NCBI GenBank assembly: GCA_032433765.1
Contig: JAVIAB010000092.1
Location: 39,383,718-39,447,717 of the forward strand
Direction: 5' to 3'
Length of the DNA stretch: 64,000 nt
Source: Megaustenia siamemsis
Taxonomy: Eukaryota; Mollusca; Gastropoda; Stylommatophora; Ariophantidae
The position numbers were made by a program, and so were the translations under genes. Below, in pieces: positions 54,416-64,000 of the stretch. The notes beneath the pieces were generated by a model. That model saw only the letters and a list, made by a program, of their open reading frames with translations. It had not been told where the DNA came from and made no database searches. Positions within the stretch are counted from its first letter, which is position 1. Each line of letters starts with the position of its first letter.

Positions 54416-55850
54416 AAAAATGATCTATATATGTGTTTTATAGACTACACAAACAAACATCACAAGAAGAGATAGAATACCAAATGAAACCATAAGAAAA
54501 ATGGTAGGAACAAAACCCTGTCAAGAATATATAGAACAACAACAACTTAAATGGTTTGGCCACCTGGTCAGAATGAATCCTCACCAATCACCATCAAGGG
54601 CGTTCTTCTCGAGAGTGCATGGAAAAAGACCAAGAGGAAAACCCAGAAGAAGATGGATAGATGCAGTGACAGAGACATGTAACAACAAAGGAAAATCACT
54701 AATTCAGACAATTCGAGCAGCTCAAGAACGACAAATGATATAAACCACGATACATTTTAGGTATCAGTGAAAAGAGAAAAGAGAAGGAAGAAGAAGATAG
54801 ACTACACAAAAAGCATTTGACAAAGTAAAACATGTGGAAATAATCAATATGATGGACAAATTAAACATTGACAGCAAGGAGGGGGGGGGGGGGTGAAAAT
54901 CATAAAAGAACATGTAATGGCAACAAACAGCAGCCATAAATAAGAGTTAGCTAACAAACAGGACAGTTACAATATTTAAAACAAGGAGTCAGATAAGGTT
55001 ATGTTCTGTCATCGAAATTGTTTTCACTTTGCAGCAAAAATATTATGAGATCAATAGTAGACAAAAAGGAACTGAAGTCAACAGTAACAACATAAATATA
55101 TTGCGATATGTGTCTTTCACTGTCTTAATTGGAGAATGAACTACAATAAATGGTAGACACAATAGTAAAAGAAAGTAGCAAGGAAGGTCTCAGTTTGATT
55201 AGTAAGAAAACATAAATAAGGGCCGTATTGAAGAAACATAATCACCAACGTGCAACATAAAAATAAACGGGACAAATTTAAAACAAGTGCAAATCGTCAA
55301 ATACTTGGACACATACTATCAGATGGAAGATGTACAACAGAAATAAAAATCAGAATAGTTCAGGCCAAACGGGCATTTCAGAAAATAAAAAATAGAAGTG
55401 ATAAAGAGAGTTTATCGATTCTACATAGAGCCAGTTCTAACCCATGGAAGCGAATCATGGATAGTAGACAAACAAATGGAAACGATGATTAAAGTCCAAA
55501 GAGATGTGATTTCTCAGAAGAATATTGAACGTTCCATGGACAGCTAAAAGGAACAATAAGGACATTCTCAAAGAGGCCAACATAAAAATGGAGCTCCTAA
55601 AAACATCAGAAAGAAACAATCAACACTTTTCTGCACATTATGAAGATAGGATAATTCAAATACTTGGCTACAACTGACAAAATACAGGGAAAGAGAGATT
55701 GCGGACGATAAAGAGAGAATATACTAGATAGCTTGGTTTCATTACACGGAAAACAGTCAACATAGAATTTATACGATGCACTGTAGATAGAAAATTGTGA
55801 AAGGACATGATCGTCTACGCCAATCAGTATGGCACATGATGATAATGATT
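54416..55850 (+). pseudogene. LINE family C copy with a nested LINE F
   Basis: Family C RT sequence starts at motif A (Asp-Leu-Tyr-Met-Cys-Phe-Ile-Asp-Tyr-Thr, about 54422-54450), is interrupted by LINE F, and resumes at 54811 with the Ala-Phe-Asp-Lys-Val part. Motif B is degraded near 54990. The region encoding YADD is lost to substitutions and indels (gcgatatgtgtctttcactg, about 55101). The C-terminus follows to the end near 55840 (cacatgatgataatgat). It carries a G13 run at 54881-54893 and is heavily decayed. Confidence 0.85.
54454..54796 (+). mobile_element. LINE family F 3' fragment nested in LINE C, 14-bp TSD
   Basis: Flanked by the perfect 14-bp duplication atagactacacaaa at 54440-54453 and 54797-54810. 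Encodes the F C-terminus in an 80-aa frame (54501-54743): Trp-Phe-Gly-His-Leu-Val-Arg-Met and Lys-Pro-Arg-Arg-Arg-Trp. It ends in a gaa-rich tail (54768-54796). Confidence 0.93.
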
Positions 55851-56102
55851 TTATAATATTCACCAATATGACGTTTCATTTATAAAGTACGAGTAAATGT
55901 ACAATTGAAGACATTTTAAAATGTTATATTTCTACTTCAGCACAGAAACAAATGTCTCGTATCCACGTATCTGTTATTTTATTGCAACTATATGAGCAAC
56001 ACAAATGGAGATATATTTCCAAATAAACATAATTACTATAAATTATTTACGTCAAAGAACAAATCGAAAATTTGAAGCGGGACACAGTGTTGACGTCATA
56101 AC
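55851..56102. other. AT-rich DNA, nothing recognised
   Basis: No supported feature before the microsatellite. Confidence 0.4.
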
Positions 56103-56107
56103 TCTCT

Positions 56108-56190
<83 letters not shown>
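56103..56190. repeat. Compound (CT)n-(TA)n microsatellite
   Basis: ct repeats to about 56144, then ta repeats to 56190. The ta tract continues beyond a hAT insertion at 56988-57017. Confidence 0.93.
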
Positions 56191-56193
<3 letters not shown>

Positions 56194-56984
56194 TGGCGTA
56201 TTTTCTATGATACCGCAGCTACCGTCGGTAACCTGAACATATTAACGAAATACAAAAAGAAATGATAATTTATTTTATATTTATTTTTTTAAAATTATGT
56301 TACAAATCTTCGAATATTCTATTACACATTTCGTAGGCCAATATGATTTATTTGCTTTGATTTGCATTTATTGAACCAAAGTTTTCCTCTGGCCACTATA
56401 ACATTTATGAATGAAACCGAAACTATATTGAAAAATCTATTAGCCAGCGGTACAATTTTCCTCTAACCGGACCTCTTATTAACGACCTTGACATTCAAAA
56501 ATTTCCGTCAAAATAATACCGCTAAGCTACCTCTACACTAATGCGGTTTCATGGGTTATTTTTAGCTTTAGCCAATCAGAATCGTCAAAAAGTGAAAGTG
56601 AAACTATGTCTGATTACCGGAACTTCCTTGCCTATTTATAGTTACGTTATGCGCATCAACATCTGTAGAAAGAACTTTTTCTGCTCTCAAGAGAATCAAA
56701 CCATATTGTCGCTCAACTCAGACACAAGAACGGTTATCTGGTTTGGCATTAATGTCCATTGAGTAATCATTCCCTCAGAAACGTAGAAACCAACCCAACT
56801 ACTTTCAATGACAAAGTCTTCAAGACATTTTCGTCTCAAACAAGACTGATATAATTAACATAAATAAGTAAGTAATTTAAAATGTAGTGGTGTCATTAGA
56901 AAATATTACTTTATGTTAGCCTACTGAATATAAAGTATGTTTTTATGTCAGCGGTAGCCCAGATCCGAAAACCACTATACGCCA

Positions 56985-56987
<3 letters not shown>
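56191..56987 (+). mobile_element. Internally deleted hAT transposon in a (TA)n tract
   Basis: Ends with inverted repeats: left cagtggcgtattttctat, right (reversed) cagtggcgtatagtggtt. At least ten terminal bases match. The flanks on both sides are atatatat, which fits the 8-bp hAT duplication, although the microsatellite makes it ambiguous. At 797 bp it is too short for a full hAT and keeps only the end of the transposase. Confidence 0.85.
56628..56850 (+). pseudogene. hAT transposase C-terminal dimerisation domain remnant
   Basis: One frame reads Ala-Ser-Thr-Ser-Val-Glu-Arg-Thr-Phe-Ser-Ala-Leu-Lys-Arg-Ile-Lys and then Arg-Leu-Ser-Gly-Leu-Ala-Leu-Met-Ser-Ile (about 56653-56760). This is the hallmark of the hAT dimerisation domain. 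It is preceded by Leu-Pro-Glu-Leu-Pro-Cys-Leu. A stop at 56761-56763 precedes a degraded tail. The catalytic domain is deleted. Confidence 0.88.
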
Positions 56988-57019
<32 letters not shown>

Positions 57020-57362
57020 TTATCATCATCAAGTAATGGGCCTACTGGCGTAGGTGATCATGTCTCCCCACAACTTTCGATCTCGGCAGCTATTTATCAT
57101 TTCTGTTGTTGACCCTCTGCCAAGCCACTCTCTTAAGCTGTCTGTTATTTTTTCTCTTTGCTTTCCTCTATCTCTTCGTCCCTCAATTTTTTCAGTTGTT
57201 ACAATATATTACAGTTATTCTCTTATCATTACATGACCGAAAATGATGATTGTCTCTTCCTAATATTGGAAATTGGCTCTCTTTTTGCTTTGACCTCTCT
57301 CAGAACATCTTCATTACTTTTCTTAGCTGTCCATTGTACTCTCAACATTCTTCTGTAAAAGA
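57020..57362 (-). mobile_element. LINE family B, 3' fragment
   Basis: The minus strand matches the end of the 30.6-31.0 kb copy, from the agaagaatgttgagagtac block to the (gatgatga) end beside the (TA)n at its left. Confidence 0.82.
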
Positions 57363-57391
57363 ATAAATACTTAATATATACATATATATAT

Positions 57392-57520
57392 AAAGTAAAG
57401 GTTGCCTTCTCGCCTTGCTAGGCATATGGGCAATATGGTGTTAGTGACCATATTTTTCTATAACTAGGGCACATTTGTGGGTGATGTGGTCGGTATCACG
57501 CCAGACCGCCTTTACTTCCC

Positions 57521-57522
<2 letters not shown>
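57392..57522 (-). mobile_element. SINE2, partial
   Basis: The tail half of SINE2 (tattagtgaccat-like, gtggtcggtatcacgccaga, ctttacttcccaga), bounded by (TA)n on its right at 57523-57563. The tRNA-like head is missing. Confidence 0.75.

Positions 57523-57563
<41 letters not shown>
57523..57563. repeat. (TA)n microsatellite
   Basis: About 20 ta steps that replace the head of the adjoining SINE2. Confidence 0.9.
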
Positions 57564-57567
<4 letters not shown>

Positions 57568-58087
57568 TGGATGAGAAAATAGCAAAAATAAACCAATTAA
57601 AATGCACTGTGGCATCGGTCAAGAATTTTCAGAAAATGTGAAGATCACGGTTTATGAAGATGTAATTAATTTATAATCTTGCTTTTTTTTAATGGGAAGA
57701 TAATACATAATGTGTGTTTCAACAAATATAATAGAAATTAAAGAAAGCATGCTAGAGAAGGGAGCTTGAAAATTAGAGAGGAAAATGAAACAACTATGTG
57801 AGTGAATGCAAAGAGAGAAAGAAAGAGAAGAATTAATAAAGTACATGAAATAGAATGTGGGATTAAAAAAAAAAAACATATAAAGAGAGGATTTGAGCGA
57901 GAGAACAAAAATGTAGTGAATAATGTATAGACAAAAAGAGAGAAATAGGGAGCACCGGGGAGGGAAGTGATACAGAAGCTGTGAGACTGTTGGAGGGAGA
58001 TGGCATACATTAAAAATAGTTGATAATTAATCACCATCATCAGGTCGCATAAATAAATTAAATTGATCACACATGTATTAATAATAA
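57564..58087. other. AT-rich, purine-rich DNA
   Basis: No gene recognised. The minus-strand frames of 75 and 110 aa are Phe/Ser-rich low-complexity sequence from purine-rich DNA. Confidence 0.5.
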
Positions 58088-58520
58088 GTTAAAGTCATCC
58101 TTACAGGATGTAAAAGTATACAGGGGGCAGATGTAGCTTCTGATCATCATCTTCTGATAGCTAAACTTAAAATTAAACTAAAAAGGTGTACTACAACGAA
58201 TAAGGGTAGAACGTATTTCAATGTAGGGTTCCTTAAAGAACAAGGAATTAAAGATAAATTCGCAGGCACAATATCAAACAAATACCAAGTCCTCCAAAAA
58301 CTAGAATATACAATAAATATAGAAGATCATTGGAAACAGGTAAAAGATATATGGAAAGAGACATGCGAAGAAACACTAGGGAAAAAAGAACGTCAGAATA
58401 AGGCATGAATGACAGCAGGGACCCTGGATAAAAATTAAAGAAAGAAAGAGCAAGAAAGCAGACATAAATAAAAGCAAAACGAGAAGTAATAAAGCCAAGA
58501 CGCAGGAAGCTTACACAGAG

Positions 58521-59198
58521 GTGAACAAAGAAGTGAGAAGATGCATTAAAAGGGATAAGAGGAAATATATAGATGTACTAGGTAAAGAGGCAGAAGAAGC
58601 AGCAAATAAAGGGAATATGAAAGAACTGTACAACAGCACAAAGAAATTAAGTGGAAAATACAAACAGATCAATGCCTTTATTAAAGATAAGAAAGGAAAT
58701 CTGCTTAGTAATATAAGGGAACAAATGGAGAGATGGAAAGAGCACTTTGAAGAACTTTTGAATAGACCCAGCTCAAATAATCCTCAAGATATACTACCAG
58801 CAGAAGAAGAGTTACACGTTAACTGTGGAAAACCAAGCAAAGAAGAAATAATGAAAGCCATCAAACTATTAAAAAATGGTAAAGCCACAGGACCAGATGA
58901 AATTCCTTCGGAAGCCATCAAAGCAGATATTAACACCTCTACCAAGATGCTACATAATTTATTAGATAAAATTTGGAAGAGGGAAGAAATACCTAAAGAC
59001 TGGAAAGAAGGTTATATGATCAAACTACCAAAGAAAGGAAGTTTACAGGAGTGCACAAATTATAGGGGAATTATGCTACTATCAGTGCCAGGAAAAATAT
59101 TAAGCAGAATAATTCGGGAGAGACTAAAAGAGGCCATAGAGAAACATTTGAGAGATGAACAAGCAGGTTTTAGAAAGAACAGATCATGTGCTGATTAA
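58521..59198 (+). pseudogene. LINE D reverse transcriptase, N-terminal frame
   Basis: 225 aa with Arg-Trp-Lys-Glu-His-Phe-Glu-Glu-Leu-Leu-Asn, Gly-Lys-Ala-Thr-Gly-Pro-Asp-Glu-Ile-Pro, Leu-Pro-Lys-Lys-Gly-Ser-Leu, Asn-Tyr-Arg-Gly-Ile and Gly-Phe-Arg-Lys-Asn-Arg-Ser-Cys. It stops at 59196-59198 where copy 1 has a Gln codon (gatcaa), so the stop is a mutation. Frame-compatible sequence then continues to Phe-Ile-Asp-Tyr-Glu-Lys-Ala-Phe-Asp (motif A, about 59260). Confidence 0.85.
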
Positions 59199-59943
59199 AA
59201 AACTACACTACGTATAATAGTTGAAACAAGTTTAGAACTAAAATACCTACTTTATATTGGATTCATAGATTACGAAAAGGCATTTGATAGTTTAGACAGA
59301 AGAATGCTTTGGAAGTTGCTGAGTCATTACGGAATCACCATAAAGTTTATTAAACTGATAAAAACAATGTATGAAGGAACGAAATGTAGTGTGGTGCATG
59401 AAGGACATATTACAGAAGCATTTGAAATAAGAACAGAAGTAAGGCAGGGATGTCTTCTGTCTCCATTTCTCTTTCTACTGGCCAATGTTTAGATTATGAA
59501 AATATCTCAAAACAACAGAAATGGAATCCAGTGGACACTGACCAAACAACTTGATGATTTAGACATTGCTGATGACATAGCTCTCCTATCGCACACATCA
59601 ACAAATGCAGGATAAAATGAGCATACTTGATGAGAGATCACGACAGCTAGGACTGAAGATTAATAGAGATAAGACCAAGATTATGAGAATTAATACAGTT
59701 GGCAATAACCAAATAAAACTAGGAGAATTACCTCTACTAGACGTACAATCTAACATATATCTGGGCAGTAATATAGATAAAGAGGGAGGAACAGAAAACG
59801 ATACCAAAATAAGGATATCAAAAGCAAGAGGAGCTTTCATTGCACTGGGAAACATATGGAAATCCAAAGAAATTAGGTTAAATACAAAAATAAAAATTTT
59901 CAACTCAAATGTTAAGGCAGTCAGTCCTATTATATGGCTGTGA
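59199..59943 (+). pseudogene. LINE D reverse transcriptase, palm and thumb pieces
   Basis: Motif A is at about 59262, and the 62-aa frame 59304-59492 ends with motif B (Val-Arg-Gln-Gly-Cys-Leu-Leu-Ser-Pro). The motif C region reads Asp-Ile-Ala-Asp-Asp-Ile-Ala (about 59560-59580), so the two Asp are kept but the preceding Phe is Ile. The 112-aa frame 59605-59943 covers the thumb (Lys-Ile-Asn-Arg-Asp-Lys-Thr-Lys, Tyr-Leu-Gly-Ser-Asn). Small indels separate these pieces. Confidence 0.8.
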
Positions 59944-60352
59944 AACATGGAGAACAACAAAATTGACAATCACGAAGGTACAGACTTTCATTAATGGATG
60001 CTTACGCAGGATAAAAGGATGGAAATGGCAGGGACAAAATCACTAACATAGAATTATGGAAATGTACCAGTCAAACACCAGTGGATAAAGAGATACAGCG
60101 AAGACGATGGCGCTGGATAGGACACTACGGAAGCCAACTGAGAGTATTTCACAACAGGCCCTTTTTTGGAATCCCCAGGGGAAAAGACAAAGAGGAAGAC
60201 CAAGGAATTCTTAGAGAAGACAGATAGAAGCAGAGATGAAGATGATGGGGAAGACATGGAATGATCTTAAAATAATTCTAAAAAAACGGAACGACTTGGA
60301 TAGTTTTTGTTGAAGACCTATGCTCCACTGGGAGCTAAAAAGGTAGAAGAAG

Positions 60353-60504
60353 AAGATCAGGTCGCACGTCCTTTGCCGAAAGTTGCATTCACCACAGTCC
60401 GACTGATAGAATCTATTCTCTATCCAGATCTCCTGCTTCTTTTGTAAATTTGTTCAAGGTCTTCTTGATGTCTTAAAACCACCCTTCCTCATGCATCGCA
60501 CAGG
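60353..60504. other. Unique spacer
   Basis: Nothing recognised between the LINE D tail and the SINE1. Confidence 0.4.
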
Positions 60505-60762
60505 AGCCATAAAAGTAAAGTACTCCCGTCACATCAAGTGGCGCTTAGGTAATATTGTGTTAGTACCCGTAAATGTTACAGACTCGGCACATGATTTTTG
60601 GGGTAAAGTAGTCGGTATTACGCCCGTGCCGCTTTATTTTCCCAGAAAAAAATCCGGTACCCATTAAAGGCTGGGTGAACCGAAAGCCGTTGTTTGGGAT
60701 CGAACCCTACCTCTTGTCCTTTGTACTCCAGTTCACTAACCAATGAGCTATCGCGGCTCCCT
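60505..60762 (-). mobile_element. SINE1, minus strand
   Basis: Full-length reverse copy with tail tactcccgtcacatcaagtgg, all body blocks, and the head end gagctatcgcggctccct. Confidence 0.9.
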
Positions 60763-61612
60763 GCCTTATATAATACCTTATATTATTTTTCTTTCCAGCT
60801 TGCTCCTTCTTTTGACGTGACCATAGGATTTTAATTTTTTCTATAGAATGATGTCTATGAGCCAGTTTTTTTTCAGTGTTTAAAATTATAATTATTATTA
60901 ATAAATTGTAAAAAAAACTACCATAATAATTATATTTTATCAATTGAAAGCAAACAAGAAACATCTGCAACGTTTATTTGTAAAATAAAAATGGATTTCT
61001 AGTTAAGTGCAGACAAGGTTAAAAAAGAGATGTCATGTCAACTCACCGACCTTCACGACTGGCAATGATAATGTTAAACACTTGTGTCAGTTATCCTTGA
61101 GAGCAACGTCCCAGGTATAACCTTTCGACGTTATCGAAACATCACTTTCGTTAAAATACGATGTACTTGAAGATATAATCTAGAAAAGAAATAACATCCA
61201 AAAAAAAAGAGAAAAGACTTGGAAGCAGGTGTGTCAGATCATTTAAAGACGTGTCCTAGTACGATCACATATTTACATTTTATATACCTATATATCAGTT
61301 CAAGTTCTGACATTATATGTGAGTGTTGATAAAGCATATGTGTGTGTAGTATTCTCCAAGAAAAATGTATGAGAATTCATAGGGATCCGGAAGATGATGA
61401 ATGCTTCATATCCAAAAACAAAAATAAAGAAGGACAAAAATGTCACACCGTGAACATATAGACAAAACAGGTCTGTTATAAATGAAGTTCATAAATGAAT
61501 ACAAGGGACACGCGTTGACAGCTGACTGAATGTAATTCGCATATGTACGAGATAATTTGCTCCGCGACATGAATGTTAAATTAAGTATTAGCATATATAT
61601 TTACACTTGTCT
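60763..61612. other. AT-rich DNA, nothing recognised
   Basis: No supported gene or repeat. Confidence 0.5.
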
Positions 61613-61706
61613 GTGCACACACACACACACGCACACACGCACACATTCACTCACACACACTGACGCACACATATAGCCACAAACACACTCACACACACAC
61701 ACACAA
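61613..61706. repeat. (CA)n-rich microsatellite
   Basis: Interrupted ca repeats, with cgca and ctcaca variants. Confidence 0.9.
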
Positions 61707-61744
61707 TATATATAGATATAATATACGTATTTTATTTTTTTTAA

Positions 61745-61960
61745 ACTAACATTACAGCATTTTCCAGTTACTGCGGTCTGCTGAGGTCACTAATAGGACT
61801 AGACTTAAAGGCCGCTTGTTCAGTGCAGTCGCCGCACGGTGTTTTTATTTCAGCCTAAAAAAAACAGCATTTGACCCTACCGGGATTCGAATCCATGTTT
61901 TCCTGTTTTGGAGCCCAACATGTTATTGATTCAACCACCAACTGTATTATATGTGTATGT
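61745..61960 (-). mobile_element. tRNA-like SINE, single copy
   Basis: On the minus strand there is a tRNA-like head with an exact B box (ggattcgaatcccgg), preceded by an A-box-like tggtggttgaatcaat. A body with gtgcggcgactgcac follows. It is unlike SINE1 and SINE2. Only one copy is visible, so a decayed tRNA pseudogene is an alternative. Confidence 0.5.
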
Positions 61961-62289
61961 TGTTGAGTTATATGTGGGTTATCATCATTGCACTCCGAAC
62001 ACTTCCATTTGTGCTGTGATCTCTTCAGCAAGTCCCGCAGCGTCCAGCGACTGACGACTCCAATTCTGTGTTGGTTGATAAATCCTGTATACACCAACTA
62101 AGCCTCTCGTTTTTTGGATGTCAGTACATACATATATATGTGCATAATTACATCAAAGAAGGATCATATGCAGTAGAAGCCTATATTTTTCAATGATCAA
62201 ATTTACGTTTTATGTGACCGATGTATCATCACCCCACTGTATTATTGAACGATATGACCTACATAGCACCACGCCGTGCCATTATTGGA
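61961..62289. other. Unique DNA
   Basis: No supported feature. Confidence 0.4.
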
Positions 62290-62555
62290 TGATGAGGCTG
62301 ATAATACATCTCATCGACCTGTTTATGGTTGATGTGGCTGATAAGTACATATATCTCATCGACCTGTTTATGTGTGATGTCGGTGATATAGCTTTACACC
62401 GCCCCACTCTTCATGAACAAATTCTGGTACCCATTTTCGAAAGCTTGAATTAACCTCGAAGTCAAGGTGACCGAAAAAAGAAACTGACACATCGGATAAC
62501 TGAACCGGACCCTTCTGGCTGGTAGCACTAACAACTCAGCTACTGCGACTTATTT
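62290..62555 (-). mobile_element. SINE2 relic with internal duplications
   Basis: The right part has the SINE2 head and body (cccttctggctggtagcac, ggtacccatttt). The left part holds three imperfect 49-bp repeats (ctcatcgacctgtttatg with gatgtggctgata) that look like expansions of the SINE2 gtggtcggtatcacgcc region. It is strongly diverged. Confidence 0.5.
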
Positions 62556-62619
62556 GGAAGATGAGAATCAGCAAAAGACAGCAAAATCCATTGAGACCAC
62601 AATGTTGAGTAACTCATAG

Positions 62620-62980
62620 ACATAGAGTCATGATGATGCTCTGAGTGAAGCCAACACAAATGGAAAACATGTTACAATTATAAAATGAAAAATATCATGG
62701 ATTTTTTTAGCCATGTGAACAGAAGGAAGGAACATGACTATATAGTGATAGGAGGAAACATTGAAGGAAGACGAGATAGAACGAAAATGAGAGACACAAA
62801 TAGCAAACAGTTGAGAAAATGATTTTTAGAGAGTTAACTTCATAATCATAAATAACTGTAAAGGTAGAATGTTGTTAATTACCTACATCAGCAGGTATTG
62901 TACTTGATAGTGGTCATGATGGTGATGATGATGATGGTGGTGATGATGAGGGTGGTGATGATGAGGGTGATTTTGATGAT
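62620..62980 (+). mobile_element. LINE (family B/C type) 3' end with long (GATGGT)n tail
   Basis: A decayed RTE C-terminus: Phe-Phe-Ser-His-Val-like sequence, Arg-Arg-Lys, and Gly-Gly-Asn-Ile-Glu-Gly-Arg-Arg-Asp-Arg. The 3' end is expanded into gatgatgatgg repeats (62915-62985). Confidence 0.65.
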
Positions 62981-62985
62981 GGTTT

Positions 62986-63565
62986 TACTGATAATCATAA
63001 TGTTGACAGCTGTTATGGCTTATATGAATTTAGTTCAGAATTTAGTTCACCTCCAGTGGTGAAAGTTTGCTGTTACACACACATTACATCGATCAATCCC
63101 TTTCGATAAGCACGTTATGTTTGTTTACTGTAAACAGCTACACCTGCTACCATTATCAATCCATTTCTGCCTTCCCAATCTGACATCTCCACTGCGTTCC
63201 TACAATGTGTTTTTCGTTACAGAACATGTTCCCCGTTTATTCAATCCCTCGGTACATTTTACTATGAACCCATTGACATTTTACTTGACTCTTCCTTTAT
63301 GTTCGATACTTGACATCGTAGTGTATACCGTACTCTTTGTTACTTTCTTCTTTGCTTTGAAATGGTAGGTACTGGGTTGTCTTTCTAAAAACTCTAATCT
63401 CATTTAATCACGCATTGTTAAGGTTTCCTTAGTGAACGTTTTGACCGATTTTTCGACCCCATCTTGGTCCTTCTATATGTCCATTTATTCATCTATCCAT
63501 CCAATAATCGACATATCGATCCGTTCGTCAACACAACCATTTATCAACCCATTCTGCTATCCATT
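62986..63565. other. AT-rich DNA, nothing recognised
   Basis: The plus-strand frames here (83 aa and the start of a 107-aa frame) lack motifs. The latter runs into LINE E at about 63566. Confidence 0.5.
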
Positions 63566-64000
63566 GTCCAACAAGAGAATAACTCTAGAGTCAAAACGGG
63601 CACTCTACAATACAATCTTCGTCATAACGTTGTGCTACCAATGCCAGTCCTGGACCCAAGATGCAAGAACAATAAGAAAAATAACCTCTACTGAGATTAA
63701 ATGTGTTAGACGAATGACAGGAAACAGTCTGAGAGATAAGATCAGAAATGAATAACTGACAAAAAGTCTAAGAATAACCCCCGCCATAGAATATATAAAG
63801 AAACAACAGATTAAATGGTTTGGCCACGTGACAAGGCAGAAAGATCAAAACAAAACACGAGACCTAAAAACATTGTGAGAATACCAGACCCAAGGGTGAC
63901 CACGAAAAAGATGGATTGACGGAATATTAGAAGCACTATGAAACATAACAACAGCAGAGGCGAACAGAAAAGCAAAAGATCGCAAATTATATCTCCTCTC
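63566..64000 (+). pseudogene. LINE family E fragment, runs off the window end
   Basis: Aligns with 8110-8550: the ccaacaaga-ataactctaga block, Tyr-Gln-Cys-Gln-Ser-Trp-Thr, Arg-Arg-Met-Thr-Gly-Asn-Ser, Trp-Phe-Gly-His-Val and the Arg-Lys-Ala-Lys-Asp-Arg end. Frames are broken by small indels. The 3' end lies beyond 64000. Confidence 0.82.

Larger units (their letters stand above)
58088..60352 (+). mobile_element. LINE family D copy 2, endonuclease end to 3' end
   Basis: Starts in the endonuclease C-terminus (Gly-Ala-Asp-Val-Ala-Ser-Asp-His-His-Leu, about 58118-58150), runs through the RT, and ends at the Glu-Asp-Leu-Cys-Ser-Thr-Gly-Ser terminus near 60335 with a gaagaagaag tail. It shows the empty sites of the insertions in copy 1. 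The element is 5' truncated and has at least five frame breaks, but the sequence is much less decayed than copy 1. Confidence 0.9.

Noticed and set aside
61858..61940. Functional tRNA gene on the minus strand
   Set aside because: The B box is perfect but the anticodon stem does not pair well and a SINE-like body follows.
1..64000. Octopus-type genome
   Set aside because: I considered a cephalopod, but none of the SINE heads here look like the octopus SINE I recall; the wider mollusc assignment is kept only as likely.

Overview
The window looks like a gene-poor, AT-rich stretch of an animal nuclear genome. It has no operons or ribosome-binding sites and no intact host gene that I can recognise. 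It contains decayed non-LTR retrotransposons of the RTE / 'endonuclease-reverse transcriptase' type, tRNA-headed SINEs, Tc1/mariner-like and hAT DNA transposons, an LTR retroelement and many micro- and minisatellites. This repertoire suggests a lophotrochozoan, most likely a mollusc (perhaps a gastropod). That placement is an inference from general repeat style, not from a diagnostic gene.

For the LINEs I use local family names. Families A, B and C are related RTE-type lineages whose 3' ends run into (GAT)n. D is a second EN-RT lineage with a conserved GFRKNRS / FIDYEKAFD reverse transcriptase. E, F and G are known only from RT or C-terminal fragments. SINE1 has a good tRNA-like head (A box, B box, acceptor-like ends) and SINE2 shares its central domain.

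Layout. 0-9.5 kb: LINE B, C, D, E and F fragments, SINE1 and SINE2 copies, a 40-bp minisatellite and a 45-bp satellite split by a LINE E. 9.5-24 kb: mostly unannotatable AT-rich DNA with SINEs, a LINE A 3' end, three tandem arrays or short repeats, a LINE C with a 13-bp target duplication, and one weak candidate exon (signal peptide plus Ig-like start) near 15.8-16.0 kb. 23.8-30 kb: one old LINE D used as a landing site by a LINE A fragment, a 346-bp GC-rich unknown retroposon-like insert, and a 2.1-kb Sailor-like (DD~83E) Tc1/mariner element whose transposase is broken by a single frameshift. 31.1-38.7 kb: a large foldback-like inverted repeat. Its left arm carries a roughly 20-copy 25-bp satellite, its loop a 64-bp satellite with a 576-bp higher-order duplication, and its right arm three later insertions (a 1.08-kb unknown, a 265-bp TTAA-flanked MITE-like piece, and a LINE C). 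44.5-54.1 kb: a 9.6-kb LTR retroelement on the minus strand with 1,138-bp LTRs, primer-binding site, polypurine tract and 4-bp target duplication. It encodes an RRM plus coiled-coil protein and no polymerase, and a nearly full-length LINE A is nested inside its 3' LTR. 54.1-64 kb: LINE C with a nested LINE F, an internally deleted hAT in a (TA)n tract, a nearly complete LINE D, SINE1 and SINE2 copies, and a LINE E running off the end.

The best candidates for something undescribed are the foldback element whose arm appears to have given rise to a satellite array, and the polymerase-less LTR element carrying an RRM/coiled-coil ORF. The proteins of this window are all selfish-element proteins: endonuclease, reverse transcriptase, transposase, and a gag-like or captured RNA-binding protein.
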